NCBI GenBank assembly: GCA_947650285.1
Contig: CANTFL010000469.1
Location: 1-64,000 of the forward strand
From: Hyaloperonospora brassicae
Taxonomy: Eukaryota > Oomycota > Peronosporomycetes > Peronosporales > Peronosporaceae
Direction: 5' to 3'
Length of the DNA stretch: 64,000 bases
Positions 42,180 through 54,290 of the stretch are shown piece by piece. Under the pieces are notes generated by a model. That model was not told the DNA's origin. It ran no database searches and worked only from the letters and a program-made list of their open reading frames with translations. Position 1 is the stretch's first letter. Each line of letters starts with the position of its first letter. The translations under genes and the position numbers were made by a program.

Positions 42180-45100
42180 TGTCAACAACACCCAGCGGTA
42201 CATACCCAGGATGGGATCGCGGGATAGTGGATCGAGGGGTAGTGGGTCGTGGTCTGTGATTTATGATCTTTGATCCACATCAATTATGTGTCCTCGTCAA
42301 TTATGTGTCCACACCACCCAGCATTTTATACCCAGGATCAATCGTGGTCAATCGGTTGAGTCTTTGATTGGGCTAAGAACAGCAAAACCGCCGTTTCTTC
42401 TAGAGTTTCGCATAATTGATAAACTTGACGATCCAGTCCTCCAGTCTGCTTCAATATTTATCCATTTCCATTGTCGGTATCTATCCGGTAATCCAGATGT
42501 TGCTCACCTCTCGAATGATCCGGTACTTGTAACTTGGCGATCCAAGCCCTCGATCGCGTGTCACAATCGGTCAATTATCGATCCTTGACTATATTCCTTC
42601 ATGACCGTTAGGTAGATCAATCCGCAGAACGTCAACAGTCGTATTCTGTCACTCAGTCGTGTGATCCCATCCTTCGTGCCAACGGGCCCATCTCCGAGCG
42701 CGCTCCACCAACCAAATTAATCTCGCCTTCAACGTGGTTCGCACGATCCACAATTTCATCATTTTCATTTGCGCTCCACGATCGTGTCCTGAGATTGAAT
42801 ACGAGTTGCAATCCATCCATTGAAGCCAGTATTCTTCCGATAAGATTCCGTCTCGTACTTATGTAGCTTCTGTGATCTGTGGGCTCCCACGTCCCAACGC
42901 CACGGTTAATTCTCGTGATCACTTTTCCACAACATGGCCGCATTAAGACGGGCGACGATAAATGCATGAAAAAGGGTTTCGTAACAAGTCTAAGTCAAGG
43001 TGTTCGTCGAATATTCCCTGAAAGATGGATCGCAACAGCTTTTCCACCGGGGTCTGGATCGCGATCTTCGCTGTTTGCGCTGCTGGTGAAGCTACGCCAG
43101 CTCCGGATTGCGATCGCGCTGCTCGGTCAGCAGATATACGGCGTACGTCGCTTCTCACAAAATCTGTCGATGCCGGGACTCGAATTTGCGATACGTGAAT
43201 GCCGACTCGACAAACCTACCCGTCGCGCGAAAAGAGACCGGTGTGACTTAGCTACGGTATTATTTCCAAGGTTCTTGCCGGTACACCGCCAAGAATTGAG
43301 CCGAGGTGACCAACCAAGAAACCCACTCAGATTCAGGCGGCGCAGCGTTGAATCTTGGCGCTGTGGGGGACAGATATGTACCCTTCTAGCCGCGTCATAT
43401 GCTTAAACAGGGTATTCACGTCCAGCTCTGCCACGCAGGTCAAGCTAATACGACAAGCCGACCACGGGTGTACGTGCTAGTGGTACCAGGGTACTTAATC
43501 GTTAAATCCGGAAAAGCATTGATCTCGGGGTACCCGATTCGGGGAAAACGGTCGTGATCAGCTGGCTAGAGCAAGGAATTACCGTCATCCCGCGCTTCAC
43601 TGGTAATGCTGACCGATCCGTCGACGTCGCTCTACGCTTCGCCAAAAAGGTCCACCTTCGAGACTGGGCGCTTCGCAGGCGGTTTAAATCCACTTAAAGT
43701 GCTGGCGAATTAGAATTAGGATTAAAGGAATATATGAGGAGAAGGGCAGGATTCATTACTGTAGAAGGTGAAGCACTCCTCGACGATCCACGGCGCCGAA
43801 CGAAGAACGTGATCCGAAACAGACGGACAGAGTATCCCTAGCAAAAGCGTCAAATAATTCTATCGGAAAGCGGCGGATCGCTGGCCGGAAGATTCTGTGC
43901 TCGCTTGCTTTCAGCTTGGGAGTCGGATCGTCTTCGATTTGATGGATTCCGTGGTGATTCTGATGTGCCTGTGGACTCGTCCAAGCAAGCGCAAGTAGAA
44001 GATCGCGTAGAGACGCAGGGGGTTAAGTGAATCCGGACGATGTGGCGAATTTCGCAGGCCCAGTGGATCGCAAGGACTCACCGGCCGGCTTGACAAAGGC
44101 GGTACCAACCTAATTCGTTCCATGTCGCGTCATCTTCGCTGCTCGAGGATGTTTGATCGGGAGATTGGGATCAGTAGACATGGATCGCTTGCCGGTCGGT
44201 GGTATAGCGGAAGCACCAGATGGGGATCCCGAAAGAAGGCGAAGAAATTTGGAAGTCAACTGAGTTAAGTGGGTCCAAAGCACATCGCGATCGCGGAAAG
44301 TCGAATTACACTTCTCTTTCTACTCGAAGACTTGAATGCGGAGGCGGTTCACCTGAGCTTCTTGATACGTGAGGTACAATCGCAACCTCTTCAGCTCCAA
44401 TCCAGCGCGCTCATGTTCGCGATAATAGCCTTGGGTAAGACTTCAACAAGCCTTCCAAGCCCGTTTTATACACCCCAAACTTCTTATCGGTTTGCTGAAG
44501 AGCTTTTATTCTTAAACTACCAACTCTTCATAGCTTAAAGGTCACCACCCGAGTTTGTTCCGCGACAGCCGTCCGCGAAGTTAGCGTCTCCGCTCGCTGT
44601 TGGGCGGAAGCCGATTTGCGAACTCACCAATCCTATTCGCGTTGCAAAAATGTATAGGCTTCGAAGATCGCAGTGAGCAACTTCTTGATCTCTCCATTTT
44701 CGGCCCTCGCGTCATTCCAGCCCCGCCGAGAATTCCCCGTACCTTTGAATTAGCTTCTAGTAATCTCTCCAGAGCCCTACATAACGATTCTACACATACA
44801 CTGCTAAGCGCGAAGCGATCTCGACGTATGATCGAAACTTTACCTAGAGCCGGTCTACCTGCATCCTCTGGCCTTGACATGCTTCCTTCAAGGAGAGGAT
44901 ATCTCCAACAACCGCTTCCTCAAGGTCCGGTGTATTGTAATGAGCCGCAATCCCCGCATATCAAGTCTTCCTATCCACCAAGGACGGGGCGCTCATCCAT
45001 GTCTAAGAAAACACTTTGAGCTTTCTACCAGACGAAACCGGCAGTGACGGAAAAGCCGAGATTGGGAATTAAGCTTGAAACGGGAGTAAGAGATGCAGGC

Positions 45101-45867
45101 GATCTGAAAGATGCAGGTTCTAAGGTTGCGGGAGCTCAGTCGATCGAACACTGTACGTCGATCGCTCGTACAGTGGGAGGTTGTGAAGAAGCGCATATAG
45201 ACAATGATGGAAAGTTTTGATCGTGCGATCCGCATTAAATGCGAAATCAATTTGATTGGTGGACCGAGCTCGGGTATGGGACCGTTGGCACTAAAGATGA
45301 GATCAACCGCGTGAGTGACAGAAAAACGATTGTTGCAATTATACGTATTGGTCTACCTAGAACGCAAAAAAGGAGTATAGTCATGGATCGACGACTGACC
45401 GATCGCGATCCGCGACTAAGGACTTGGATCACCAAGCTACAAGGACAGGCTTACTTAAGAGGTGATCAACCTATGAATTACGTAATAGTCACGGACGATG
45501 AATGATGGGTAGAAATGAGAGCATGCTAGAGGAGTAGGTCATCAAGCATGCGACGTTACAGAAGTAAAAGCGATACGATAGTGGATGCCTGACCGAAGAC
45601 GCACGAGATTGATCACGGTCTATCCTTGGTGTGTACCGATTAATTATTTGAGCACATAATTGGTACGTATTAAATTCCGCTACCCAATTTTAGAGCGATA
45701 TTCTACCCGAGCGATATACTACCGAGAGGTTCACTTCACGAATATCTGCGGTGGACAACAGAATGTAGGACATTATTTGTGTGGTGGAGCGAATAAGGAA
45801 ACTTGCGATAAGGAAAATCCTCGCGTTTAGGTATAACCGAGTCAGTAAACGGTTAAAAATGAAGTAA
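42180..45867. other. Old unassigned remnant, GATC-rich, no intact gene
   Basis: The first 150 bp continue the LTR-like repeat interrupted by B (AATTATGTGTCC and CATACCCAGGATG repeats). No recognisable retroelement protein was found. One short plus-strand stretch, 43,529-43,690, looks coding: VPDSGKTVVISWLEQGITV, then ALRFAKKVHLRDWALRRRF. On the minus strand around 44,330-44,450 a frame EHERAGLELKRLRLYLTYQE resembles a coiled coil. Probably an ancient mobile element. Confidence 0.4.
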
Positions 45868-45976
45868 ACAGCGATGAGCAAGGCGATTGTGATCAAGGAG
45901 GCAATCAAGATTGTGATCGGCGATCGTGAATCTAATCGCGATCGGGTTGGTGTGGAGCACATTATGTGACCCGCGA
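45868..45976. repeat. Inverted copy of the GATC-rich 101-bp repeat
   Basis: Contains GATGAGCAAGGCGATTGTGA and GGTTGGTGTGGAGCACAT, the reverse complement of the repeat at the window start. It marks a plus-oriented relative of the old Gypsy family ending exactly where element D begins. Confidence 0.7.
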
Positions 45977-46289
45977 TCAAGCATGCACCGAATTTTTGAT
46001 GGCGACTTTCCACCATCGGCAGGGATTCGCTCCGACTCGAGAAAGAGTGGACATATACTTGAAGTTTCGATTTGAAGATACGTTTGAATTTTACGTCCGA
46101 AATTTTGAAATAGGAAATTCAGATATCGACATTTTCAATCGCTTTCCGAGAAACCGGAACACGGATTGCCAAAAAGTCCGCCGTGAACCGAAGGCTAGCC
46201 GGAATCAAGTTCACTAAGTAATCCGTGGAGTCAAAACATCGTGTCGATAAATACACAAGCACAGCCCTGTGATGTGATCGATCCGGGTG

Positions 46290-47823
46290 CTACAGCAAGA
46301 TGCACCATATTGCTGAACCGGTCAACGAACACAAGAAAACCATTACTCTGGTGCTCGTCTTCGGTATCTCTGAAGACGAAGTGCATGAAAACAGATGACA
46401 GCACTCTGCCGAGACAGTTAGAGGCTGTAAGTGTGCACGGGATGAAAGACTAGGCTTCACCCGTTGACAAGCCTCGCAAGAACAAATGTACTTGCGCACA
46501 AACTGATACTGGCGGAGCCAGTGAAAGTCCCGACTTACCGTAAGGTATGTCGTTTATCTCCCACGATGGTCACCTGTCGGGGCATCGTGACACATAGACA
46601 TGATGAGCAAGCTCAAGTTGTTATGAGGGGGGACGGCGACACGATTAATGTTGCTCGAAACAATTGGAGAGTACAGCGAACCGTCGCGTGTTGCGGAAGG
46701 AGTGCTGATCCGATGAGGAACGGTAAAGAGGTAAAACAGCTCCAACGATTTACGAGTTGAATTCAGCAGATAATCCGTTAGTCGCAGAATTTCCTAATCT
46801 TTCGCATAGGTCTTCGTTACGTCTTCAAGTAATGTTGAAGACGATACACTGGTTGTAAGTGTTGCAACAGTAAGCGTATCCTCACTGTTGGATTGTGCGT
46901 CCGGCTCGAAATCGTACCGGCGCGAAAGCGCATCAGCGACGACATTGAGTCGTCCTAGCTTATTTTCGACGGAGAAGTTATACTCCGCGAAGAAAGACAG
47001 CCACCTCGCCATCCTTTGCGAGAGGTTGTGGGCTGTTTACGGCCGTGCGTAGTGACGCATGGTCCGTATAGACAACAAACGGTCTATCTCCGAGGAGATA
47101 GACACGAAACTTGTCCAGTGCGTACTTCATGGCAAGGAGTTTCTTGTCATGCTCTGGGTAATTACGCTCATCTGCCTGCAGCTGACGCGACTGGTAACAG
47201 ATGACGCGCTCCGCGCCACCTGTCTCAAATTGCATCAACGTACAGCCGATCGCAAAATCGCTGGCGTCACAGACTACATGAAATCATCTGTCCTGATCTG
47301 CAATCTCCACGATCGGCGACTGCATCAAGCTCCGCTTGATACCTTCAAAGGAACGCTGGCACTTAGAGTTCCATGACCACTTGACATTTTTCTTGAGTAA
47401 ACAAGAAAGATGTACCGTCATTTCGGCGTAGTTGCACGAGTACTTGTGCAAGTACGACGCTAGTCCAAGGAACTTCCTCAGTCTCTTAACATCTACTGGC
47501 ACTGGCCGGTCGTTGATCGCCTTGATCTTTTCGGGATCAGGTCGTACGCCGTGTAAACCCACGATGCACCCAAGAAGTGGTATTTCGCTAGCCGCGAATA
47601 TACACTTTTTGAGGTTGGCATACAACTTATGCTTGCGCATAAGTTGAGGGACCTGACCAACGTGAGTTCTGTGAACTTCAACGTCCGTCTTTCCGTCCAT
47701 AGCCCGGCTATGGACGAACACATCGTCGAAGTAACTCGGTGCAAAGTCCCGCACCGGTCTCAACAGATTTGTGACACATTTATTGAATGTTGCAGGTGCA
47801 TTGCTCAGCTCCTGTGGCATCAC
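46290..47823 (-). pseudogene. RT C-terminus, RNase H and integrase zinc region of D
   Basis: Frame 47,284-47,823 has APSYFDDVFVHSRAMDG, LYANLKKCIFAASEIPLLGC and, unlike A and C, reads in frame through LSCLLKKNVKWSWNSKCQRS. Frame 46,978-47,238 has an uninterrupted ERVICYQSRQLQADERNYPE where A and C have stops, then YALDKFRVYLLGDRPFVVYT. D is thus closer to an intact ancestor at both places. Integrase zinc region at 46,290-46,499 (SCEACQRVKPSLSS). Confidence 0.7.
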
Positions 47824-50698
47824 TAGTTACTACTACAGTATAACGCTGTGGATTGCTCGCTGCTGTGCACGGCATGACCCGTTCACGCATGAGGATCTGA
47901 TAGAACCATACACCATGTTTATGGACAAGAATACGGTTCTCTAAGACATACCATCTATGATCACGCCCTTCCTTGGTATTCGCGTCTGAGCCGGTACCAT
48001 TTCAGCATTCAACTTGTTGAATGCGTGCACTATATGTCATCCCCTTGTGACCTCTCGCACACAGAAGGTCGGAGAGCTGTGATGGGAAGTAGAGTTCCTA
48101 CCATGGCCCACTGAAAAGCGATAGGCAAATAATTTGTTGATCGCTATCACCCGTTAACGAGGCAGTAGTCGATGCTACATGACACAGTGCTTCGAGACCG
48201 GTTTGAGGTCGCTTTCGTATCGAATACCATTATCTTAGGAAAATAACATAGTACGGATTCAGGAAATACACCCTGATATCGATCAAATTCTTGCAGATAG
48301 AGTTTGCTTGATTCGACTCCCAGGATTGAGGAGTGGATCGCTCGAAATAATTCATAAGATCGAGGACACGTCCGTCCATAGGTAAGCTGCTGAGAATCTG
48401 TTCGGTCTCAGTAAACACCATGGATGACCGAAAATCGTCAGCGTACTCGTCCTCCGCGACGATTATGCAGATCTACTTGACCTTGTCACTGCGCAGATCT
48501 CGCAATAAATGTTTCGGTTCTAGCGTTGGTGATTGAGTTATCTCCGAAGGTAACTTTGGAGGCACAATCAGATCATGTGCATAAGCGCCTACGCTTGATC
48601 TGCCATTGACCAAGACGTTCAATGCATCAGTTACTTCCTAGGAACATATATAAACAGGATTTTGAGGGCTTGTCCGCCCAGGTTTCTTAGAGACATCTCT
48701 CACCAAGTACCTCTTGAGAAAAAAATCATATAAAGAACATTGGGGATTATTCCCTCGACGTTTTCTGACTGTGGCGTGCAACCACAGTCAGGTCCTGATC
48801 TACAACGATAGACCATACTGTCGATCATGGGCAACCGCGTTGTCGTTTTAAAAAAAGGGTTTGCTCTTTCTACGATGTTGCCCGCTAGGCAAGCATACAT
48901 GTCTTGGTCCACTCGACTTATTCGAGCGGTGAACTTTCGGCGCTGCCTGTATTTCTTTACAGCCGCCGAGAGCTTGCTTCAAGGTGTAGAGATCAGCTAC
49001 ACTGTGATCGTGTGTAGTTGTGCTAACGACTGTGCCGTACGTGAGGCCACCGTATTCACCCGCAGTACATCCACACGCTTGTAGACTCTCCGAGACGTTC
49101 ATCAGATGGCAGGCATATTCACGGATCGATGCTGCCAGCTCACTCCTGGCTTGTAACTTCTGAGTCAAGGTAATCCCAGGAAGACATCGAATTTATCATC
49201 CAGATCCACAGTACGATGAAATCATCATCATACTGTTCTTCCTCTAACGTGCAGTAAATTTCCACTACACGCGTCTTAACGGTGATCGATGCGCCTGTAG
49301 CAAGGCGCGCCGTCATTCTCGTGAGAGGGATGTCGCGCTTAACGAACTTGAGCCCACGCTCCTCCAGTGACGGGCGACGAACAAAGTTGTTTGAGATCAC
49401 ACAGTCAACCAGAGTACGAAGTTACATATCTTTTGTCACTTCTAACTTCAAGGTGATGAGTCATATCTATCAGAGGTGCAGAGTCACACAGTGACCGTGT
49501 ATCTGGAGCAACTTTCGTCAAGAAATTTGCAAATTCTCTTGAGGTCGCTGGATCAGGACGTCGCTCAGACCCTACTGACCCCGTCCATTTTTTGATGGCT
49601 CACTTCGTTGTTGCGGTTTCGCATCAGCGTTGGACCGACGCCTATTTTCCATCTTGGCGAATGGTTGATCGTTTTGCTCAGTACTGGTCGTGGGGAAGTA
49701 CAATCATAAGCGTAGTGTCCTAACTTCTAACAGCTATTACACTTCTGAAATTGATTGTTGTTTGAAGAGCGAGGCTTCTCACCTCAACATAACAGAGATC
49801 CAGTTCCGGACCTCAGGTCTCTTGTTGTCTCGGTGAACGATACGAGATCAAGCTATCATGAGCCTATATCATGCTAAATTCCTTGAGATCCACAGCTGAG
49901 ATTCCTTGCTCAAGCGTATCTAACTCCAAGCGGAACAGCAGAATAATCTGTGAGAAATTGCCTAAACACAGTAATCAACGTGTGTTCATGTACTGGGTTA
50001 GCAATTATACTACTCGCGAGGAGTCGTATATACTGAGCGTAAGCTTGCACATTACGCTTACTCTGTTTAAGTTTCAGGAGCTCCCATTGATCCCTGAAAT
50101 CAGCCCGTGGCGGTTCAACCGTCTTTTTGAGCGGGGTCTGAACGGCTGCTAACGACTGGTACGCATATGGGTTGCTCATTCCCAGCACTAAGGCCCAAGT
50201 CTTGGCACTTCTTGCTAAGTGGGATTGAGCAAATGTTGATTTCATTTGCTCATCCTCGATGCGACGTCCCAATATGGCTCTGTCTAATTTGACAAACCAT
50301 AACAACTGGGAGTCTCCCTCGCCTCCGCTGTACTTGGAGATTTCAACCTTCAAGATTTCGGGCGACGCGTGTGCGTCGTCTCAACCACAGCAACATCAAA
50401 TTGCTGCTGTCTCAACATCTCTGTCTGTTTAGCATCTAGTTCTCTCGAGTGCTCGGCCAATTGAGAGCCGTCCTGGTAACGCATGGCTACCTTGCCTTTC
50501 GCTGACAACTTCATTTTGAACGAACCTGGATATACCGGCATGATGTTTATCTCTGTCAAGAGATTTCAACATAGCGGCAACGCCAATGTCGCGCACTGTA
50601 GAGCTCATTCGCCCTACCGCGGCCCATTCGAGGTCACTCAAATAGGCGAAGCCTTCACGTGTGACGTGAAAGCTCTCTTCCGCATCCGACATATTCAT
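47824..50698 (-). pseudogene. Gag, protease and N-terminal RT of D
   Basis: Gag frames 50,429-50,698 (MNMSDAEESFHVTREGFAYL) and 49,910-50,353 (MKVEISKYSGGEGDSQLLWF). A knuckle at about 49,705-49,765 has a stop inside C-x2-C-x4-H-x4-C. Protease remnant at 49,140-49,400 (NNFVRRPSLEERGLKFVKRD). RT start decayed. Many frameshifts; clearly older than A or C. Confidence 0.7.
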
Positions 50699-50747
50699 GT
50701 TGGATAAGATGGGTGGTCGTTGAAAGGACTACAAATTGCTACCAGGT

Positions 50748-51216
50748 GTAACGGGGCCCGCTCTTGATCAGATAACTCATCAAGGCCTTGTACTGATAAC
50801 AGTACAAGGATGCGTGCGTTCGACAAACGTACACGTGGCTAAAGGAAGGGCGACCAAGCCAAATACTTCTCCGAAAGCTTTGTCTTGAGGGAAAAGTATA
50901 ATTGTTATTCAATATAGTTATTTTGTTTTTGAATCATCTATCGTCTTAATCTAACCAAGTTAGACTAATATCTCCTATGTGGGTCTTCTAACCACCACCC
51001 ATTGCGCGCGTCTAGCAGCGATCGGTGGTTAAGTTGGTTTATGTACACTGTATATCAACCAAGAAGTGGACCCCTCCCCAGATATTACCTTTAGAGGTAA
51101 TATATCGACAACATCACTTGTCCCGAGAGATGTTAATTGAATATTATCCAAATTAATAATATTTAAAAATTGGTACTTTCGTATCAATTTTTATGTAACG
51201 GGCTCACCCCGTTTCA
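50748..51216 (-). repeat. 5' LTR of D
   Basis: About 469 bp, TGTAACGGGGCCC to CACCCCGTTTCA. It keeps the TGTAAC/GTT-CA ends, the primer site (one mismatch) and a nine-base hairpin CCTTGTACT/AGTACAAGG. Longer than and much diverged from the A LTRs. Confidence 0.75.
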
Positions 51217-51955
51217 CATAATGCACCACCGTATCAGTCTAGATCCTTTGAGCATTCTATTACTGCTCTGGTAGTTAAATAGCTCGATGAGGTCTAAGTT
51301 CTTTATTAAGGAAACCCGGTCTTTAATATCGAGAGGCAATCCCAAGAGTCCAAGTGCACACACTTTGAGAGGTAGCTGTTTTGCTCACGCGCTTTGAGGC
51401 ACAAGTCACTATCATACTGGGGAGGCAACGCAGATTAATCACTAATTTTTTTGGACATAGATTAACATCATGTACGCATATTATTGTTTTTTATAACCTA
51501 GTCTATCGATATAAACGTATGTCATTGTGAGGTCTGCTACATTAAAGATTGCATATCATATACCTAGACGTTTTCTTATATTAAAGGGCGCAGGCAAATA
51601 ACCAATAAGCTATGTAATTCGGCCAACAAATTGTAAATACGATAAGGCGTCTCAGGAACACTAATAAACACAAGTTATCACACACAAGTCTACCGCTGGC
51701 CACAACCAACATAAGAATTTATTTTCCTATCTCTTTCGATTACTTTTGCTTAAACTATTGCTCGTAGACGAAGTTGGCACAATTTATGAGTTACTGGCTG
51801 TTGGCGAAGGCAAATTTGTGACAATATGTTTGGTCCTTGGTTCGCAACCTGGCTACGCTCTCTCTAGCCACTCGTTTCATGTACTCGATAATCTACGCCA
51901 CTCCTACTGACTGGTCTTGACCAATAAACATCTGTGGATCTCTCGAGAGCCTCGA

Positions 51956-51973
51956 GAAGGTTCTAGAAGGTTC
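51956..51973. promoter_or_regulatory. Perfect heat-shock-element array
   Basis: GAAGGTTCTAGAAGGTTC: four alternating GAA/TTC boxes at exact 5-bp spacing, the consensus bound by heat-shock factor trimers. 320 bp upstream of the secreted-protein gene. Confidence 0.5.
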
Positions 51974-52003
51974 TCTCGTACTGTCGTCGATTGACGTCGG
52001 CTA

Positions 52004-52013
52004 GTGACGTCAC
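52004..52013. promoter_or_regulatory. CRE-like palindrome
   Basis: GTGACGTCAC, the full bZIP/CREB-type palindrome, 31 bp after the heat-shock array. Confidence 0.4.
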
Positions 52014-52215
52014 GACAAATTCAGCTTGGACCGTAAACATGTCCGTAAACATTTAGCAGAAGGCGGTGACGAATTGATAGCAACCGTTGAATCGATCGTT
52101 CGCGTGCGCAGCCTCAAAAATTTGGCAATGCGATATGAAGACCATTGTCTAAGAATAGGCATCAGGAATCCCCTTGATCGTGTAGCATGAATTTAACGGG
52201 CAGCGAACTCTGTTG

Positions 52216-52231
52216 TTTCGCATTCAAATTA
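52216..52231 (+). promoter_or_regulatory. Initiator-like site
   Basis: TTTCGCATTCAAATTA resembles the oomycete initiator (CATT..CAWTT) and lies about 70 bp before the ATG, a usual 5' leader length in these organisms. Confidence 0.4.
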
Positions 52232-52293
52232 GGTCTCAATCCGCAACTTGACAGTCCAAGAGCACTGCTCACGACGAATTCAACTTTGACGTA

Positions 52294-52488
52294 ATGAACT
52301 CAGCTACTAAGCTCGTGATCGTCGTCTTCTCCCTTCTATCCCAGTCTGTTACAGGAAGTCTGCTATGTGAAGACACCTGTACCGGATCTAATGGCGCGTT
52401 TCAATCGGATTTCGTCAAGTGCCACCAGCAGAAAAAGGTGTCCCTCGTGGAATGTTGCAAAACCGCATGCGACTCAATCCCTCATTAA
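52294..52488 (+). CDS. Small secreted cysteine-rich protein
   Basis: 64 codons, ATG to TAA, no intron. Residues 1-22 form a typical signal peptide: Lys6, hydrophobic core VIVVFSLL, small residues before a probable cut after Ser20-Gly-Ser region. The mature part is about 42 residues with six cysteines in the pattern C-x3-C-x14-C-x10-CC-x3-C, which would allow three disulfides. This is the layout of small cysteine-rich secreted proteins that oomycetes export to the apoplast, several of which act on plants. I do not recognise the exact family. It is the only convincing host gene in the window, bracketed by D and C. Confidence 0.65.
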   Translation: MNSATKLVIVVFSLLSQSVTGSLLCEDTCTGSNGAFQSDFVKCHQQKKVSLVECCKTACDSIPH

Positions 52489-53847
52489 AGAGGTTTTTGA
52501 CAGTCCCTCTTCAAGGTCACAAAGCGAGTAAGTAACCTTAAGCGATTGGAAAGTATAATTCGTCGACCAATACCTTGTGACATTGCTAACGGGATATGTT
52601 CTAACAGGGCCACGACTAGGGGCACACCCACCCGCCTAAAACGGTAAAAAAGGACTTCAGCTTTTATGGCGCAGAATAAATAAAACACGTTGTCTGTAAA
52701 ATCTGTTCGATATGTCTCAATCTTAAACAGAACTGCACTCATGCGTGGAACCTTATCAATCCGTCTTGACCAGGGCATTACCCAGACGCGCGATGCCAGC
52801 TGAAATCTCCACTGTTCAAGGTCATTAAAAGATCTAACTGTACTGTGCCAAGATCTGACCATCGGCAACGGCATCGACAACCAATTTATGTCGTGCTCGC
52901 TATTACGAGTCGATAGCATTCTGTCGTCGCGGACTTTGCCGAAGATTTCTACATCTGCATTCGTGCCAAAATGCACTGAGTTCAATCAGGATCAAGTGCT
53001 GGAAACTTTATTTGTCATCGTGTGCCCGGGCGAAATCATCTAGCGCTTCCGTACCGACACGTGGAATGCATCAACCGGACTTGTCGTTCCGTAAGTTCAC
53101 CAGGCAGAAAGATGACCTTATTCTTGCAAGATAGCGCAAGTGGGTCGTCGTGTCGCCTAGACTCTGACCGCGGCTTAACAAATTGGCCGCACGGGGACAA
53201 TTGGATTTTAGATGCCTATGACTAACGTCGTCGCGCACTGAAAGTTGCTAGCAAAACCAGACAATAGCCGTCTTCCGTCGCCGAACAATACATCAACATG
53301 ACGCTCGCTTCGGGAGGAAACACATCAAGCGTAGTACTTGCAGTGGTCTTAGTATGGAGCAAGTAGCAACTGAGTCGCTTCCGCAAGGTCCTGCAGCGTA
53401 GCGCTACATACTTTCGAAGAGTTGGAGATACGCGAGACCTAAGGCTAGAACGGGTCGGCTGAGTGCGGTATGTAAGTTGGGCCAATGCAATGGACTTGAA
53501 AATGCGATACGTGCAGTGTCTGAAGCCACCAAGAGGCCACAATGCTGCATAAGTGTGAGACGCTTTCGAGTTTCTTTTCCATTAGCCACGCCAAGCTTCA
53601 GTGTTCGTCTATCGCTCGCCGTAAATTGAGACAAGCGAGAAACTTTAAACAATGCACCAACATTATGTGCGACCTTTGAAGACGGGCACCACGCAACGCA
53701 ATGCTGTCTTTCGCAAGAATAGACAATGAGGCACAATAGGTGACGTTTTGCAAGAAATAGCCGAATATGCGTGAGTTTGTGAGAGGCACATGAAGACGTA
53801 GGTCAACATGCATGACATGTGTGTCGTTTCAATCTCTTGATATACGC
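52489..53847. other. Intergenic, no supported gene
   Basis: Several 65-166-codon frames on the minus strand (longest 52,485-52,985) lack an ATG, recognisable motifs or orderly composition. No LTR ends or terminal repeats seen. It may hold a decayed gene around 53,240-53,740. Confidence 0.4.
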
Positions 53848-53852
53848 CAAGC

Positions 53853-54246
53853 TGTAACGGGGCAGCCCGTTACATATAAATTGTCATTCTAGAGATAATG
53901 ACAATACAGAATATTAGGTTGAATATTTTTTCTACAGTATCACCAATAGTGGTGATATTGATGGGTCGACCAAAGAGTCTGTTCATTGGTTGATATCTTG
54001 ATGATATCAACCAACCAATCGCCGCTAGACGCGCGCAATGAGTGGTGACGAGACGTCACCATACATTCAGTTATATTAGCATAATTAAGTTAAGTCAAAC
54101 AGAGAGACAGTGGATAAAAGACTTAATTTTATTAATATAACAGTTCTGCTTTTACCCTACATACGCTTCCTCGTTTGCCTTATGTACGTCTGTCGGGCGC
54201 ACCGATACCCTTGCGTTAAGTTCACGCAAGGGTATGCCACGTTACA
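53853..54246 (+). repeat. 5' LTR of C
   Basis: Begins with the hairpin TGTAACGGG-GCAG-CCCGTTACA; further inverted repeats ATTGTCATT/AATGACAAT, TATCACCA/TGGTGATA, GGTTGATATC/GATATCAACC. Near its end is a 12-bp-arm hairpin at 54,205-54,235 (ATACCCTTGCGT). U5 ends GTATGCCACGTTACA, like the 5' LTR of A2. Confidence 0.95.
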
Positions 54247-54248
54247 CC

Positions 54249-54266
54249 TGGTAGCACTTTGTAGTC
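54249..54266 (+). other. Primer-binding site of C
   Basis: TGGTAGCACTTTGTAGTC, same as A and B. Confidence 0.8.
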
Positions 54267-54290
54267 CTTCCAAGGACCACAACATCTAAC

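Larger units (their letters stand above)
45977..51216 (-). mobile_element. Truncated family-A relative, element D
   Basis: Minus-strand order gag (50,698) to integrase, with one LTR at the 5' side and none at the low side; homology to A starts abruptly at 45,977, inside integrase, so chromodomain, antisense frame and 3' LTR are missing. Most of it is roughly 80% identical to A by eye. A central patch (about 46,440-47,795) is about 97% identical. Confidence 0.85.
51217..52215. other. Intergenic, with possible solo LTR or promoter
   Basis: AT-rich, no coding. From 51,801 (TGTTGGCGAAGGCAAATTTG) the base composition changes and a block of regulatory-looking motifs follows (heat-shock-type array at 51,956, CRE palindrome at 52,004). 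The TGTTGG start suggests a Copia-like LTR, but no partner LTR was found. Confidence 0.4.

Noticed and set aside
42879..43406. 175-codon plus frame
   Set aside because: Arg-rich low-information translation with a competing frame on the other strand; no homology recognised.
52485..52985. 166-codon minus frame next to the secreted-protein gene
   Set aside because: Starts only with TTG, overlaps the end of the other gene, no domain; probably chance in decayed DNA.
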